Origin: Fluviispira sanaruensis
GTDB lineage: Bacteria > Bdellovibrionota_B > Oligoflexia > Silvanigrellales > Silvanigrellaceae
Assembly: GCF_004295685.1 (NCBI RefSeq)
Contig: NZ_AP019368.1
Coordinates: forward strand, 2,625,501-2,689,500
Direction: 5' to 3'
DNA length: 64,000 nucleotides
Shown: positions 19,118 through 27,917 of the stretch, piece by piece
Layout: each line of letters starts with the position of its first letter
How positions within the stretch are numbered: the first letter of the stretch is position 1
Notes under the pieces: generated by a model
Databases searched by the model: none
The model's input: only the letters and a program-made list of their open reading frames with translations
What the model was told of the DNA's origin: nothing
Made by a program: the position numbers and the translations under genes

Positions 19118-20368
19118 TTGAGAAAAAAATACTTAAAAACTTTTTTATATTTCATCCTTCCAAGCATATACACAGCTATTTCAATAGCAGAAAGCTTGCC
19201 ATCCGATTGGAACAGCTTAAGAAGCGAAGGAATGGGAGGAGCTTTTACGGCAACGGCTAATGACGAAACAGCAATCTATTCCAATCCAGCAGGATTAAGC
19301 GCAACACGCAATCCGGCCTCCAAGAAAAAGATCAGTGATTTTAAATTTCCAGATTTTGAAATCGGAGCAAATAATTTAATGCTCGGCTATTTAAACCCAA
19401 ATCCCGTAAATCTGGGAACAAATATGATTAAATCAGCGGCAAGCTCTAGGGGAAATCAATCCTATCTTTTGCTACAAAGCTTTCCTGAAATTATTTTTGG
19501 TGGGAAATTTGCCCCTACCTTTTTAATTGGTGTACCTATCCGCAGCGAAAATAAAATTGCATTTCTCGACAGCGCAAATCCGAACAATGCCTATGCCGTT
19601 TCAACAACCACTGCTACTTTTGCCCTTGGTATAGCTAATGTTTCTAAAAGAGGGGGCTTTCGCTATGGAATCTCGATCCGCCCCAATTATCGTATTGATT
19701 ACTTCAATAAAACCATGGACACTTCAAAAATATCAACAACACAAGATCTGACAAACGAAGTCACTAAAAACGGCACAGAGACTTTATCGGTTGGCGTTGA
19801 TGCCGGTATCATGATCACTGCGGCTGACTATTGGTTTCCCACTTTGGGTCTATCAGTCAGAAATATTCCTACGGGCTGTATTAAAACTTATGTCAATCCA
19901 ATCACACAAAACACTGAAAATGTCTGTGGAGCTCTTCGCCAAGGAGGGTCAGATTCTTCCCCAAATTCCTCAAAAATTGATCCAACTGAAGTTCGTGTCG
20001 GAGTTTCACTCACCCCCCGTGGAAGAATTTCTAAATCAAAAGTAAATTTAAAACTCGCGGTAGATGTTTATCCCATTCCCGTGGAAATTGATGGAAATAG
20101 TTATGGGGGGAAAGATGTTGATACAACAAGATTAATTCATGCTGGCGCCGAACTTTATTTTGGAAATGTTCTTATTCAGCAAGGCTTTTCTCTTCGCGGG
20201 GGCTATATGGAGGGAGGAGCGACTTGGGGAGTTTCAGTCGATGCAGGAATTTTCTCGATAGACTATTCATCTTATGTTATCAACGACACACTTCCAGTAA
20301 CAGGTTCTACAACTACAACTGCATTTGTAGAACGCAGACACTTGCTAGGACTCTCTTGTCACTGGTAA
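19118..20368 (+). CDS. Outer-membrane beta-barrel protein (FadL/PorV-like N-terminus)
   Basis: A 416-residue exported protein. The signal peptide is about residues 1-24. The mature N-terminus carries SLRSEGMGGAFTATANDETAIYSNPAGLS, the typical start of FadL/OmpP1- and PorV-type barrels in which the family links an early glycine-rich turn to the barrel. Alternating strands follow, and the protein ends in an aromatic residue (W), as barrel proteins recognised by BamA often do. The start codon is TTG, with GAGG 7 nt upstream and no ATG in reach. It probably forms a channel or an assembly factor in the outer membrane; the substrate is unknown. A lipoprotein gene follows. Confidence 0.8.
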   Translation: MRKKYLKTFLYFILPSIYTAISIAESLPSDWNSLRSEGMGGAFTATANDETAIYSNPAGLSATRNPASKKKISDFKFPDFEIGANNLMLGYLNPNPVNLGTNMIKSAASSRGNQSYLLLQSFPEIIFGGKFAPTFLIGVPIRSENKIAFLDSANPNNAYAVSTTTATFALGIANVSKRGGFRYGISIRPNYRIDYFNKTMDTSKISTTQDLTNEVTKNGTETLSVGVDAGIMITAADYWFPTLGLSVRNIPTGCIKTYVNPITQNTENVCGALRQGGSDSSPNSSKIDPTEVRVGVSLTPRGRISKSKVNLKLAVDVYPIPVEIDGNSYGGKDVDTTRLIHAGAELYFGNVLIQQGFSLRGGYMEGGATWGVSVDAGIFSIDYSSYVINDTLPVTGSTTTTAFVERRHLLGLSCHW

Positions 20369-20382
20369 TATCCAAACCAAGC

Positions 20383-20413
20383 AATACAAACTTATAATTT
20401 TGTTGTTTGTATT
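20383..20413 (+). terminator. AT-rich hairpin after the barrel gene
   Basis: A 9-bp stem (20383-20391 with 20405-20413) is followed by an A/T-rich stretch. It is a weak candidate terminator or attenuator between the barrel and lipoprotein genes. Confidence 0.4.
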
Positions 20414-20442
20414 ATAAATTTTAGATAAATAAAAAGGTAGAT

Positions 20443-21444
20443 ATGTCGGAAAAAAAAATAATTTTCAAAGCAATTCTGTACTTCAGTTTTGTTTATTTCA
20501 TCAGTGGCTGTACAAGCTTAAAAGATAAAAAAGATAGCGTGAGTATTGTGGACTCTCCTGCTGTGGCTCCCGCTCCATCTGTGGTAGAAGAGCCTGTAAA
20601 AAACTCTAAACAAATTCCATTAAAAGTCATTTTAACTGAAAAAGAATTTGCTGAAATCTTAGTTAAAATAAAAGAAATTGAAGATAATTTTATTTCACAA
20701 AATTGCACAACCGTCTTGGAATTAACAAAGTCTTTGGAAAAGTATGCAAAAACTTTTCCAATAGATTCTTTTCCAACTTTAGCTCAAACAGCCGTTTATG
20801 TTTGTGATGCAAAAGCAGGCTTAGACAATCCAACCCGCTTACAAAAAGCAATCGCTGCTTTAAAAGAGTCACAATTGAGATATCCAATCGCCAATGAAGC
20901 TTGGTTGAGAAATACAATAGCAGATTTCTACGTCGCTTTAGGTGAAAAACCAAATGCATTAAACGAAAAAAGAGTCGCACGCGATTTAGTTTTGGCTCAA
21001 CAACTCGATATTTCCGCGCTCAATTCACAAATCTTACAACTCAATCCACAGGAACCGGGTTTACAAAAAAACCCATCCATGGGCTTAACAGACTCGCAAA
21101 ATCAAACAATCGATCAAATCGTGAGTTCTGCGACCCAAATGATCAACAATGACTCACCTGAACAAGCCATCGCGATCCTCGATACGATTCCTGCAGAGCA
21201 AAGAACGGAGCCCATTAAAAGAATGCGTTCTGACGCAATCAATTCTCTCGTTATGAATTTACGCTTCAAAGTTCGTGCTTTATTTGTCAGAGCCAGCCAA
21301 CAAACGGGAAGCACACGCAAAGACACACTCACTCAGTGCTTGCAAATCTTACAAGGAATTATTAAAAACTACCCTGATTACTCAGATATGGCAGCTGTGC
21401 AAAACAATTTAAAGCAAGTTCAACGAGAATTGAGTAAATCCTGA
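20443..21444 (+). CDS. Lipoprotein with helical-repeat (TPR-like) domain
   Basis: The lipobox ISGC at about residue 23 predicts lipidation after signal peptidase II cleavage. A proline/valine-rich tether follows, then about 270 residues of helical repeat sequence with TPR-like spacing (AQTAVYVCDAKAG..., NEAWLRNTIADFYVALGE..., DSPEQAIAILDTIPAEQR). It is expected to be periplasmic-facing and protein-binding. AAGGTAG lies upstream of the ATG. It sits 74 nt after the barrel gene and 11 nt before the phosphohexomutase gene. Confidence 0.75.
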   Translation: MSEKKIIFKAILYFSFVYFISGCTSLKDKKDSVSIVDSPAVAPAPSVVEEPVKNSKQIPLKVILTEKEFAEILVKIKEIEDNFISQNCTTVLELTKSLEKYAKTFPIDSFPTLAQTAVYVCDAKAGLDNPTRLQKAIAALKESQLRYPIANEAWLRNTIADFYVALGEKPNALNEKRVARDLVLAQQLDISALNSQILQLNPQEPGLQKNPSMGLTDSQNQTIDQIVSSATQMINNDSPEQAIAILDTIPAEQRTEPIKRMRSDAINSLVMNLRFKVRALFVRASQQTGSTRKDTLTQCLQILQGIIKNYPDYSDMAAVQNNLKQVQRELSKS

Positions 21445-21455
21445 AAGGTAAAATA

Positions 21456-23270
21456 ATGGTACAAACTCATATACAAGATTTAGATACTCCACTCTTTTCT
21501 CAATTAAATGATTGTAAATCAAGAATTCAAGCTTGGTTAACCGATGATGTTATTTCTCAAATCGACAAAAATGAAGTGATCCAACTGATTGCGAGTCAGA
21601 ATATCAAAGAGCTGCGCGAGAAATTTTATCGTGACCTCGAATTTGGCACCGGTGGAATGCGTGGTGTTATGGGGACGGGCACAAATCGAGTCAATTGTTA
21701 CGTAATAAGAAAAGCAATCCAAGGATTAGCTAATTATATTCTAAAAAACTGTGCAAACGAATTGCGCAGAGGCGTTGCTATTGCATATGATTCAAGAAAC
21801 AATTCACATTATTTCGCTAAAGAAACTGCTTGTGTTTTAGCTGCTAATAATATTCCTGTGTTTATTTATCCAACACTCGAAACAACTCCTGCGCTTTCTT
21901 ATGCAATTCGAAGTCTCAAATGTTTGAGTGGAGTGTGTGTAACAGCAAGTCACAATCCTCCTGAATACAATGGAATTAAAATATATTGGGAAGATGGTTC
22001 TCAGATTATTCAACCACAAGATACTGGTATACTTAAAGAAGTATATACAATTTCTTCTTTTTCAGAAGTGAAATATATTCCATATACCGAAGCAGAAAAT
22101 AAAAAATTAATAAATTATATCAAAGATGAAATACTGAATAATTATTTTGCAGAAATAAAAAAGCTCTGCTTAGCACCAAATGTAACAAAGAATTTAAAAA
22201 TCATTTACACACCTCTACATGGAACCGGAAAAATTCCCGTTTTAAGAGCTCTCAACTCTTGGGGATTTAAAAATGTTTTTGTTATTCCTGAACAAGCCGA
22301 ACCAAATGGCAATTTTCCTACTGTAAAAAAACCCAATCCCGAAGAAAAAGAAGCTCTCTCACTTGCATTGCAATATGGTGCAGAAAGAAAAGCGGATTGC
22401 ATTTTTGCTACAGATCCCGATTCCGATAGGTTGGCCGTAGCTATTTATGATCCAAAAATGGCTAAAGGCCTACTTTCCCATCAAGCGTGTGGAGACTTTG
22501 TTTTATTAAATGGCAATCAATTAGGTGCGCTCCTCATAGACTCAATTCTAAAACTTATGAAAAGCTCTGGAAAATTAGAGAACACCCATAAAATAGTAAA
22601 AACGATTGTGACTTCAGATCTGCTTGAACGGATTTGCTCAAGTTACGATATTGAAATATTCAATACTTTAACAGGATTTAAATGGATTGCTGGGCTAGTA
22701 CGCAACTGGGAATTAGCGGGTAAAAACTATAAGTACCTTTTTGGAACCGAAGAAAGTTTTGGTTTTATGCCAGCGAACAATGTCCGCGATAAAGATGCTG
22801 TGGCCGCTATTTGTCAAGCATCTGAAATTATTTCACTATTTAAGGACGAAGGCAAAACGGCCTGCGCAGCCCTGTTTGAACTTTTCAAAAAACATGGTGC
22901 CTGGCAAGAAGAACTTATAAATATTGATCTGATTGGAGAAGAAGGCGCTCAAAGAATTGCCCGCATGATGACAGCTATGCGCAGACATCCAAAAAGCAGT
23001 TTCGCTGGCATCAGCGTAGATCAAGTAATTGATTTTACAGAAAAAAAGACTCAAGAGCAGTATTCCATCCCCCACTCAAATGTTCTCCAATTTTTACTGG
23101 TTGATGGCAGCAAGATATCCATGCGTCCAAGTGGCACAGAGCCTAAACTCAAGTTTTATATCTCGGTCTGTACACAAAACCCAGACATAGAAGCTGCTTA
23201 CAAAGTTACACTCGAGAAAATTGAACAAATAAGCAATGATATTCATAGCTTCATTACGCAAATAAATTAA
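21456..23270 (+). CDS. Phosphoglucomutase/phosphomannomutase family protein
   Basis: A 604-residue alpha-D-phosphohexomutase with all four domain signatures: the phosphoserine loop TASHNPPEYNGIK near residue 166, the Mg-binding DPDSDRLAVA near 325, the sugar-binding GTEESFGF near 429, and the phosphate-binding RPSGTEPKLKFY near 567. The length and the GTGGMRGVMGTGTNR N-terminus match the long PgcA/PGM2-like branch, which interconverts glucose 1- and 6-phosphate (or pentose phosphates). Substrate preference cannot be read from sequence. It closely follows the lipoprotein gene. Confidence 0.93.
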   Translation: MVQTHIQDLDTPLFSQLNDCKSRIQAWLTDDVISQIDKNEVIQLIASQNIKELREKFYRDLEFGTGGMRGVMGTGTNRVNCYVIRKAIQGLANYILKNCANELRRGVAIAYDSRNNSHYFAKETACVLAANNIPVFIYPTLETTPALSYAIRSLKCLSGVCVTASHNPPEYNGIKIYWEDGSQIIQPQDTGILKEVYTISSFSEVKYIPYTEAENKKLINYIKDEILNNYFAEIKKLCLAPNVTKNLKIIYTPLHGTGKIPVLRALNSWGFKNVFVIPEQAEPNGNFPTVKKPNPEEKEALSLALQYGAERKADCIFATDPDSDRLAVAIYDPKMAKGLLSHQACGDFVLLNGNQLGALLIDSILKLMKSSGKLENTHKIVKTIVTSDLLERICSSYDIEIFNTLTGFKWIAGLVRNWELAGKNYKYLFGTEESFGFMPANNVRDKDAVAAICQASEIISLFKDEGKTACAALFELFKKHGAWQEELINIDLIGEEGAQRIARMMTAMRRHPKSSFAGISVDQVIDFTEKKTQEQYSIPHSNVLQFLLVDGSKISMRPSGTEPKLKFYISVCTQNPDIEAAYKVTLEKIEQISNDIHSFITQIN

Positions 23271-23292
23271 CAGAAGATAAAGATTTCATTTC

Positions 23293-23338
23293 AGAAAGTC
23301 CTGAGTTTTACCGAAAAATAAAACTATGAGGGCTTTCT
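23293..23338 (+). promoter_or_regulatory. Hairpin enclosing the ribosome site of the next gene
   Basis: AGAAAGTCCT near 23293-23302 pairs with AGGGCTTTCT near 23329-23338, and inner AGTTTTA/TAAAACT segments can pair too. The GAGGG ribosome-binding sequence of the gene at 23342 lies in the right arm. It is a possible terminator-like or translation-controlling structure. Confidence 0.4.
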
Positions 23339-23341
23339 TAT

Positions 23342-24142
23342 ATGCTAAGTCTTGAACAAGACATACTTGTCAGAGATATGATCCTCCTTTTTGCTGCAAT
23401 CATTGGGGCGTTGTTTTTATTGATTTTAAATCTTAGAGAATCAGGAATACGCTTTAAAACTTTCAGTGAAAAGACGACTCTGAACAAGACGAACTTACAT
23501 TCTTTTGATGATCGACAGTATGCTGAAACAGATTGGCAGGGGCTCAGCGTTAGCTACTATAAGATTCAATTTGAAGAACAGCATACTATTTGGCAAATAA
23601 ATATGTTTTCAATCACAATGAATCAACGTGAGAAAATTTTTTCGAGTTTTTCTGGATTTCCTTGGTACGAATTCTCTAAATCACAAAGCTCAACTGAAAA
23701 GATTATGGCGCCTATTTTGCGAAAAATATTCCTGAAATACAAAGATAAATTTGAAAAAACCCACCCCATTCACGTTTTACGTGTCCCACGGGATACAATT
23801 CATTTTTACACTTGGCTACACAATGAGACACATACACATTCCGCTATTTTTAATTTTCTCGATGAATCTCTTTATTTAGCGCGACAAGCAGAAGTTTTTC
23901 CAAGTTTATCCATTGTTTGGGATGATACAATCTTCATAGAAGTGATTTTTCCAAAGAACAATATATTCAATGAATATGAAAAAGAATTTGAAGAAATTGT
24001 TGGCATAGAATGCATTGGATCAGAATCAAGAATAATCTTAAAACTTTGGATAGCATTTAGCATTGAAAAAGTGCCCATTTCTTTAAGAAGCAAAGTTAAG
24101 AAAAAATCTAAATCCTTTAAAACAAGCGATCGCGCATCTTGA
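23342..24142 (+). CDS. Membrane-anchored protein of unknown function
   Basis: The 266-residue product has one N-terminal transmembrane helix (about residues 12-30) and a soluble domain of mixed alpha/beta sequence rich in aromatic residues, ending in a basic tail. No family is recognised. It is in the same direction as the phosphohexomutase and DUF1844-type genes but separated from each by 60-80 bp with hairpins, so it may be a separate or attenuated transcript. Confidence 0.65.
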   Translation: MLSLEQDILVRDMILLFAAIIGALFLLILNLRESGIRFKTFSEKTTLNKTNLHSFDDRQYAETDWQGLSVSYYKIQFEEQHTIWQINMFSITMNQREKIFSSFSGFPWYEFSKSQSSTEKIMAPILRKIFLKYKDKFEKTHPIHVLRVPRDTIHFYTWLHNETHTHSAIFNFLDESLYLARQAEVFPSLSIVWDDTIFIEVIFPKNNIFNEYEKEFEEIVGIECIGSESRIILKLWIAFSIEKVPISLRSKVKKKSKSFKTSDRAS

Positions 24143-24220
24143 TCTTTAACCTCCTGTTGACTCATACTACCGTGAGAAGGTAGTTCTCAAGTATGGATTT
24201 TCTTCTTGGAGACAGAACAT

Positions 24221-24469
24221 ATGCAAGAACATTCTACATTCAATTTATTGATTCTCTCTTTGGGCAATGCAGCTTTGGTCGCTATGGGACTTTATCCAAA
24301 CCCAGGCACCAATATAATAAAAAAAGATATTGAAACCGCACACTTGAATATTGAAATCCTAGAAACGCTGCAAAAGAAAACGAAGGGCAACCTCACAGCT
24401 GCGGAAGATGAAATGCTTTCAAGTTTACTTTATGACCTTCGACTTAAGTATGTTGAAGCACGTAAGTAA
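24221..24469 (+). CDS. DUF1844-type small protein
   Basis: An 82-residue protein resembling DUF1844: LILSLGNAALVAMGLYP, then DIETAHLNIEILETLQKKTKGNLTAAEDEMLSSLLYDLRLKYVE. The family is widespread in deltaproteobacteria-like and related lineages and is often a short helical protein of unknown function. The start is ATG 24221, with GGAG 9 nt upstream; the in-frame TTG at 24206 overlaps the ribosome site and is unlikely. Confidence 0.8.
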   Translation: MQEHSTFNLLILSLGNAALVAMGLYPNPGTNIIKKDIETAHLNIEILETLQKKTKGNLTAAEDEMLSSLLYDLRLKYVEARK

Positions 24470-24534
24470 CCATGCTATCCTTTTTTTGTGTCATTGATCC
24501 CAACTCATGATATGGCATACAATTTTTTTTGTTA

Positions 24535-24566
24535 TGCGGGCTGAAGGTTCTTATCTTCAGCCCGCA
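24535..24566. promoter_or_regulatory. Strong GC-rich hairpin between DUF1844-type gene and greA
   Basis: A perfect 12-bp stem (24535-24546 with 24555-24566) has an 8-nt loop and GGGCTGAAG-type arms. A run of eight T lies just before, not after, the left arm, and only a diffuse T-rich stretch follows. It is therefore an imperfect rightward terminator or a structured leader/small RNA ahead of greA. Nothing else is visible in 24470-24750. Confidence 0.5.
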
Positions 24567-24750
24567 GAGTAATTTATTATTATGCTTTTCTATTTGAAGA
24601 GGAAATGAGTTCAGACTATAATGAACCAATCGAATTCTTGAGTTTTTACTTGGGATAATTTTTAGCGAATCGAACTTTGCTATTCCAATACAGTTGGCAA
24701 AAAGTCGATTTGTTTCTTTTTTTATACCGATTTTAAAAAGGTAATTTTTT

Positions 24751-25251
24751 ATGTCTACAGATACAAACGCTCCAATCCCTATTACTCAGATTGGTCATGA
24801 GAGATTGAAAGAAGAATTAAAGCGCTTAAAAACCTTGGATCGCCCAAAAGTGATCTCTGAAATAGCGGAAGCACGCGCTCTTGGAGATTTATCCGAAAAT
24901 GCAGAATACCATGCTGCACGTGAGAAACAGGGTTTTATTGAAGGCCGTATTATGGAACTCGAAGACAAATTAGGCAGAGTTCAAGTTATTACGGGCGGAA
25001 AAGGCAGAACAGATCGAGTTGTCTTCGGTGCATTGGTTTCACTCATCGATGTGAGTGACGATAGCAAGGGTGAAGAAAAATCATACCGAATTGTCGGAGA
25101 CCTTGAAGCTGATATTAAAAACAACGCCATCTCAATTTCAAGTCCTTTGGCAAAATCTCTCATAAACAAAACCGTTGGGGATATTGTCACTGTTAACTTA
25201 CCAAGAGGCGAAAAATATTACGAAGTTAAAGACATTCGCTTTATAGATTGA
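24751..25251 (+). CDS. greA: Transcription elongation factor GreA
   Basis: A 166-residue GreA. The N-terminal coiled coil carries ARALGDLSENAEYHAAREKQ, whose acidic tip (GDLSENAEY) enters the RNA polymerase secondary channel and triggers cleavage of backtracked RNA. The C-terminal FKBP-like domain contains YRIVGDLEADIKNNAISISSPLAKSLINK. A short unusual N-terminal extension (about 10 residues) precedes the usual start of the family. AAAAGG precedes the ATG at a long spacing. It is a single gene, convergent with the outer-membrane protein gene. Confidence 0.96.
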   Translation: MSTDTNAPIPITQIGHERLKEELKRLKTLDRPKVISEIAEARALGDLSENAEYHAAREKQGFIEGRIMELEDKLGRVQVITGGKGRTDRVVFGALVSLIDVSDDSKGEEKSYRIVGDLEADIKNNAISISSPLAKSLINKTVGDIVTVNLPRGEKYYEVKDIRFID

Positions 25252-25267
25252 TTCACTATGTCCTTTT

Positions 25268-25984
25268 CTATAAACGAATTTCGCTCACCTGCCATGTTAA
25301 TCCCAATTGCACAAATACACTCTGATTGTTTATTGATAAAGTATTTAAAAATGACGTCGACGAGCAGTTATTCGTGCAGCGTATGGTTGTGATGCGATAA
25401 CCAGACTGAAAAGAAAAAGCCAAACTCTTTTTGTAAAAATAATCCACTCCACCAAAAAAAGACAACATATCTGGAACGGGCGCAAGTGCTCTTGAAGCAC
25501 CATTATCGGTAATGATAGACATATCTGGATACCAATTCGCTCCATACTCTGCCCCAGTAAAGAGTCGGTATTGTTTTTTTAAATTTAAAGAGAGACCAAC
25601 CAAGGCAGTCGGAAATGCAATGCCAACCCCAGGCTTTAAATTTCCATAATCCGTAGTCGGTAAAATGACCCCGGCAGTCGATCCGAGAAAAAAACCGAAA
25701 TTTGAGACTATATTTATATGATATGCATATCTAAAATAAAGAGCTATTCCCATACGTGTTTCAGAAATAGGAGAAATCGTACCAAAACTTGAGGACTGGG
25801 TTTGGTTAACGTGCCAAGTGGATCGTTCCCATGATGATAAAAGGGAAAGAGTGTGACCAGAGCGAAATGTTGGGGTATAGAGGGTATTTTCTTCCGTATC
25901 TTCTTGTGCAAAAAGCGTGCTAGAATTAAGACTTAAAAGAAGCAATGGGATTAATTTGCATAAAAAAGCGGTTGAAGGAGACAT
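25268..25984 (-). CDS. Outer-membrane beta-barrel-like protein
   Basis: A 238-residue exported protein. The signal peptide MSPSTAFLCKLIPLLLLSLNSS begins at ATG 25984, and cleavage is near LFAQ. The mature part has alternating aromatic/hydrophobic strand-like segments (GHTLSLLSSWERSTW, MGIALYFRYAYHINIVSNFGFFLG) typical of a small barrel. No specific family is recognised. The frame stays open to 26155, but that extension covers the neighbouring gene and would put the signal peptide internally, so it is rejected. Its start codon is 6 bp from the start codon of the divergent gene at 25991. Confidence 0.7.
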   Translation of the reverse strand: MSPSTAFLCKLIPLLLLSLNSSTLFAQEDTEENTLYTPTFRSGHTLSLLSSWERSTWHVNQTQSSSFGTISPISETRMGIALYFRYAYHINIVSNFGFFLGSTAGVILPTTDYGNLKPGVGIAFPTALVGLSLNLKKQYRLFTGAEYGANWYPDMSIITDNGASRALAPVPDMLSFFGGVDYFYKKSLAFSFQSGYRITTIRCTNNCSSTSFLNTLSINNQSVFVQLGLTWQVSEIRL

Positions 25985-25990
25985 TGTTAA

Positions 25991-26530
25991 ATGCCGATTC
26001 CGATAAAAAATAAACTTCTTTCTGCTTTTATAGGTCTTATCTTTATTACTGTTTTTTTCAGTACAAACCATCACCTCTTTATTTATTTGAATGGTGCTAT
26101 ATTTTGTACATTTTTGCTTATTATTTTCTTTATCTTGCATAAATTCCAATTTCATTATTTATCTTTTATTTCATATCATTTTACTGCAATTGCCTTATTT
26201 TTCATTTATCCTCTCGCAGAAATCGCTGTTTTTTCAGTTCTTGCAATTCTTTTGCGCGAGTTTATTTTACTCACAAAAGAACGTGGAGAGAAAAACTCAA
26301 GAACAAGTCTATTATGGGACTTAGGCGCAATAAAGCCCAATAGACAAATATTAATTGTTCTATATCATACTTTACCTTTAATCATAACTTCTCTCGTCAT
26401 TGGCATTGCTGCCAACATGATCTCATTTTCTGCTCTTGCCCTTGCCTACATTCCTCTTTTCATATTTGCTATAAGTTTTGGGAACCTGCTTTTCGTCGAA
26501 ATGGAAAAAGCAGAATTAGAAAAGAGGTAA
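25991..26530 (+). CDS. Integral membrane protein of unknown function
   Basis: The 179-residue product has about five or six hydrophobic segments, a short cytoplasmic loop rich in charged residues near 95-120, and an acidic/basic C-terminal tail. No family is recognised. AAGGAG is 10 nt upstream, inside the coding region of the divergent barrel gene. It starts a rightward operon: the next gene begins 5 nt after its stop, then an AI-2E-family permease and a sigma factor. Confidence 0.7.
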   Translation: MPIPIKNKLLSAFIGLIFITVFFSTNHHLFIYLNGAIFCTFLLIIFFILHKFQFHYLSFISYHFTAIALFFIYPLAEIAVFSVLAILLREFILLTKERGEKNSRTSLLWDLGAIKPNRQILIVLYHTLPLIITSLVIGIAANMISFSALALAYIPLFIFAISFGNLLFVEMEKAELEKR

Positions 26531-26535
26531 TAACA

Positions 26536-26856
26536 ATGAATATCCAAAATAAATTTGCTGTTAGCTGGAAGAAAGTTCAAGAATCTATAACCGATGCAGC
26601 AACAATCAGTTCGCGTGAAATCAAAAGAGGCATGGATGAAGCTAAAAAACAATTTGGCAAAGTAAAACTTATTCAGCGCCGAAAAGAACTTTTTGCAGAA
26701 TTGGGGAGAAATCTTTATGAGGCTCAACAGGATGGTCTCCCGAAAGAAATCAATAGCTTTCTTAAAGAAACAGAACTGTATGAGATTATTTTAGAAATAA
26801 AGGAAACAGACGAAGAACTTCTGAAACTGAGAGGTATAGAAAAAGAGCAATTATGA
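26536..26856 (+). CDS. Small helical coiled-coil protein, unknown function
   Basis: A 106-residue, highly charged, all-helical protein without a signal peptide or membrane segment. ITDAATISSREIKRGMDEAKKQFGKVKLIQRRKELFAELGRNLYEA suggests a coiled coil that may bind the membrane proteins on either side. It overlaps the AI-2E permease start by 4 nt (ATGA), so the two are translationally coupled. Confidence 0.7.
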   Translation: MNIQNKFAVSWKKVQESITDAATISSREIKRGMDEAKKQFGKVKLIQRRKELFAELGRNLYEAQQDGLPKEINSFLKETELYEIILEIKETDEELLKLRGIEKEQL

Positions 26857-27917
26857 GAAATAATAGAGGAAAAATATTTTTTGTTTGTTTCTTCATAATT
26901 ATTGTTATTATATTTGCCTTTATAAATATCGTAATAGGTCCTCTCATTATCTCTTTTATTGCTGCTTATTTGATTAATCCAGTGTTTGAATATTTAGAAA
27001 AAAAGGGAATCAATCGGGCTTTTATTTCTTTTATAACTATTATTATTCTTGGTATCTTAACATTTCTTGCTGTATGGCTTTTTCTTCCATTGCTCTTCAA
27101 TCAAATTGAAAACTTGATTACAAAATTGCCGACGTTCAAAAACCATATTGAACTTAATATTGTTCCTAAAATCCAGCTAATTATAAGTGATATTACAGGA
27201 CAAAAACAATATAAAATATTACATATTTATGATTTTATTCCTATCAATTTAGAAAATCTAAGCGATACTCTTCTGTCACGCATAGGAGCAAGCACACGCT
27301 TCATTGCATCACTTCTCATTATCGCTATATTTACTCCGCTTTTCTCATATTTTCTTATGAGAGATTTTAATAAAATTCATAAACAAATATTCGATCTTGT
27401 CCCTATTGATATAAAACCAATATTTATTGAGTTCATTGAAGAAGTAGATAAAAAATTACGTTCAGTTCTCCGTGGACAATCTTTAGTTATATTGATACTC
27501 TGCTTTTTATACCCAACAGTCTTTTTAATTGCTGGCTTACCTGCTGCAATTGCTGTCGGAATACTCACTGGAATCTGTAGACTTGTTCCATATATGGATA
27601 TTCTTGTAGGGAGCTTTTTATGTTTTTTCGTCTTAGTCACGAATGCAGCAGATAGTCATTTAATATTGTCTGTTTCATTAGCATTTTTAGCAGTGCAATG
27701 TTTGGATGCTTTGTTTATCACTCCAAGAATACTTGGTCGTTTTTCTGGACTGCATCCTTCTCTTGTCATTTTATCGGTACTATGCTTCGGAGATTGGTTT
27801 GGATTTTATGGAATATTACTAGCAATTCCCCTTGCTGCAGTTGGAAAAGTTTCTTTTAAATTAATTTTAAGAACATATAGAGAATCGGTGTTTTTCAAAA
27901 ATGGCGACAATGGATAA
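26853..27917 (+). CDS. AI-2E family transporter (PerM/YdiK/TqsA superfamily)
   Basis: A 354-residue permease with about eight transmembrane segments arranged as in the family: two to three at the N-terminus, a soluble central region (IENLITKLPTFKNHI...), then the conserved block FIASLLIIAIFTPLFSYFLMRDF and the C-terminal DALFITPRILGRFSGLHPSLVILSVL signature. Members export small molecules or act as sodium/proton antiporters; the name AI-2E does not prove signal export. Overlaps the preceding small gene by 4 nt and the sigma factor gene by 17 nt. Confidence 0.9.
   Translation: MRNNRGKIFFVCFFIIIVIIFAFINIVIGPLIISFIAAYLINPVFEYLEKKGINRAFISFITIIILGILTFLAVWLFLPLLFNQIENLITKLPTFKNHIELNIVPKIQLIISDITGQKQYKILHIYDFIPINLENLSDTLLSRIGASTRFIASLLIIAIFTPLFSYFLMRDFNKIHKQIFDLVPIDIKPIFIEFIEEVDKKLRSVLRGQSLVILILCFLYPTVFLIAGLPAAIAVGILTGICRLVPYMDILVGSFLCFFVLVTNAADSHLILSVSLAFLAVQCLDALFITPRILGRFSGLHPSLVILSVLCFGDWFGFYGILLAIPLAAVGKVSFKLILRTYRESVFFKNGDNG

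Noticed and set aside
24157-24186. TTGACT box before the DUF1844-type gene as a promoter
   Set aside because: No acceptable -10 is found at 16-18 bp; the region is dominated by competing small hairpins.
25985-26155. N-terminal extension of the outer-membrane protein
   Set aside because: It would bury the signal peptide and cover the divergent gene; ATG 25984 gives a proper export signal.
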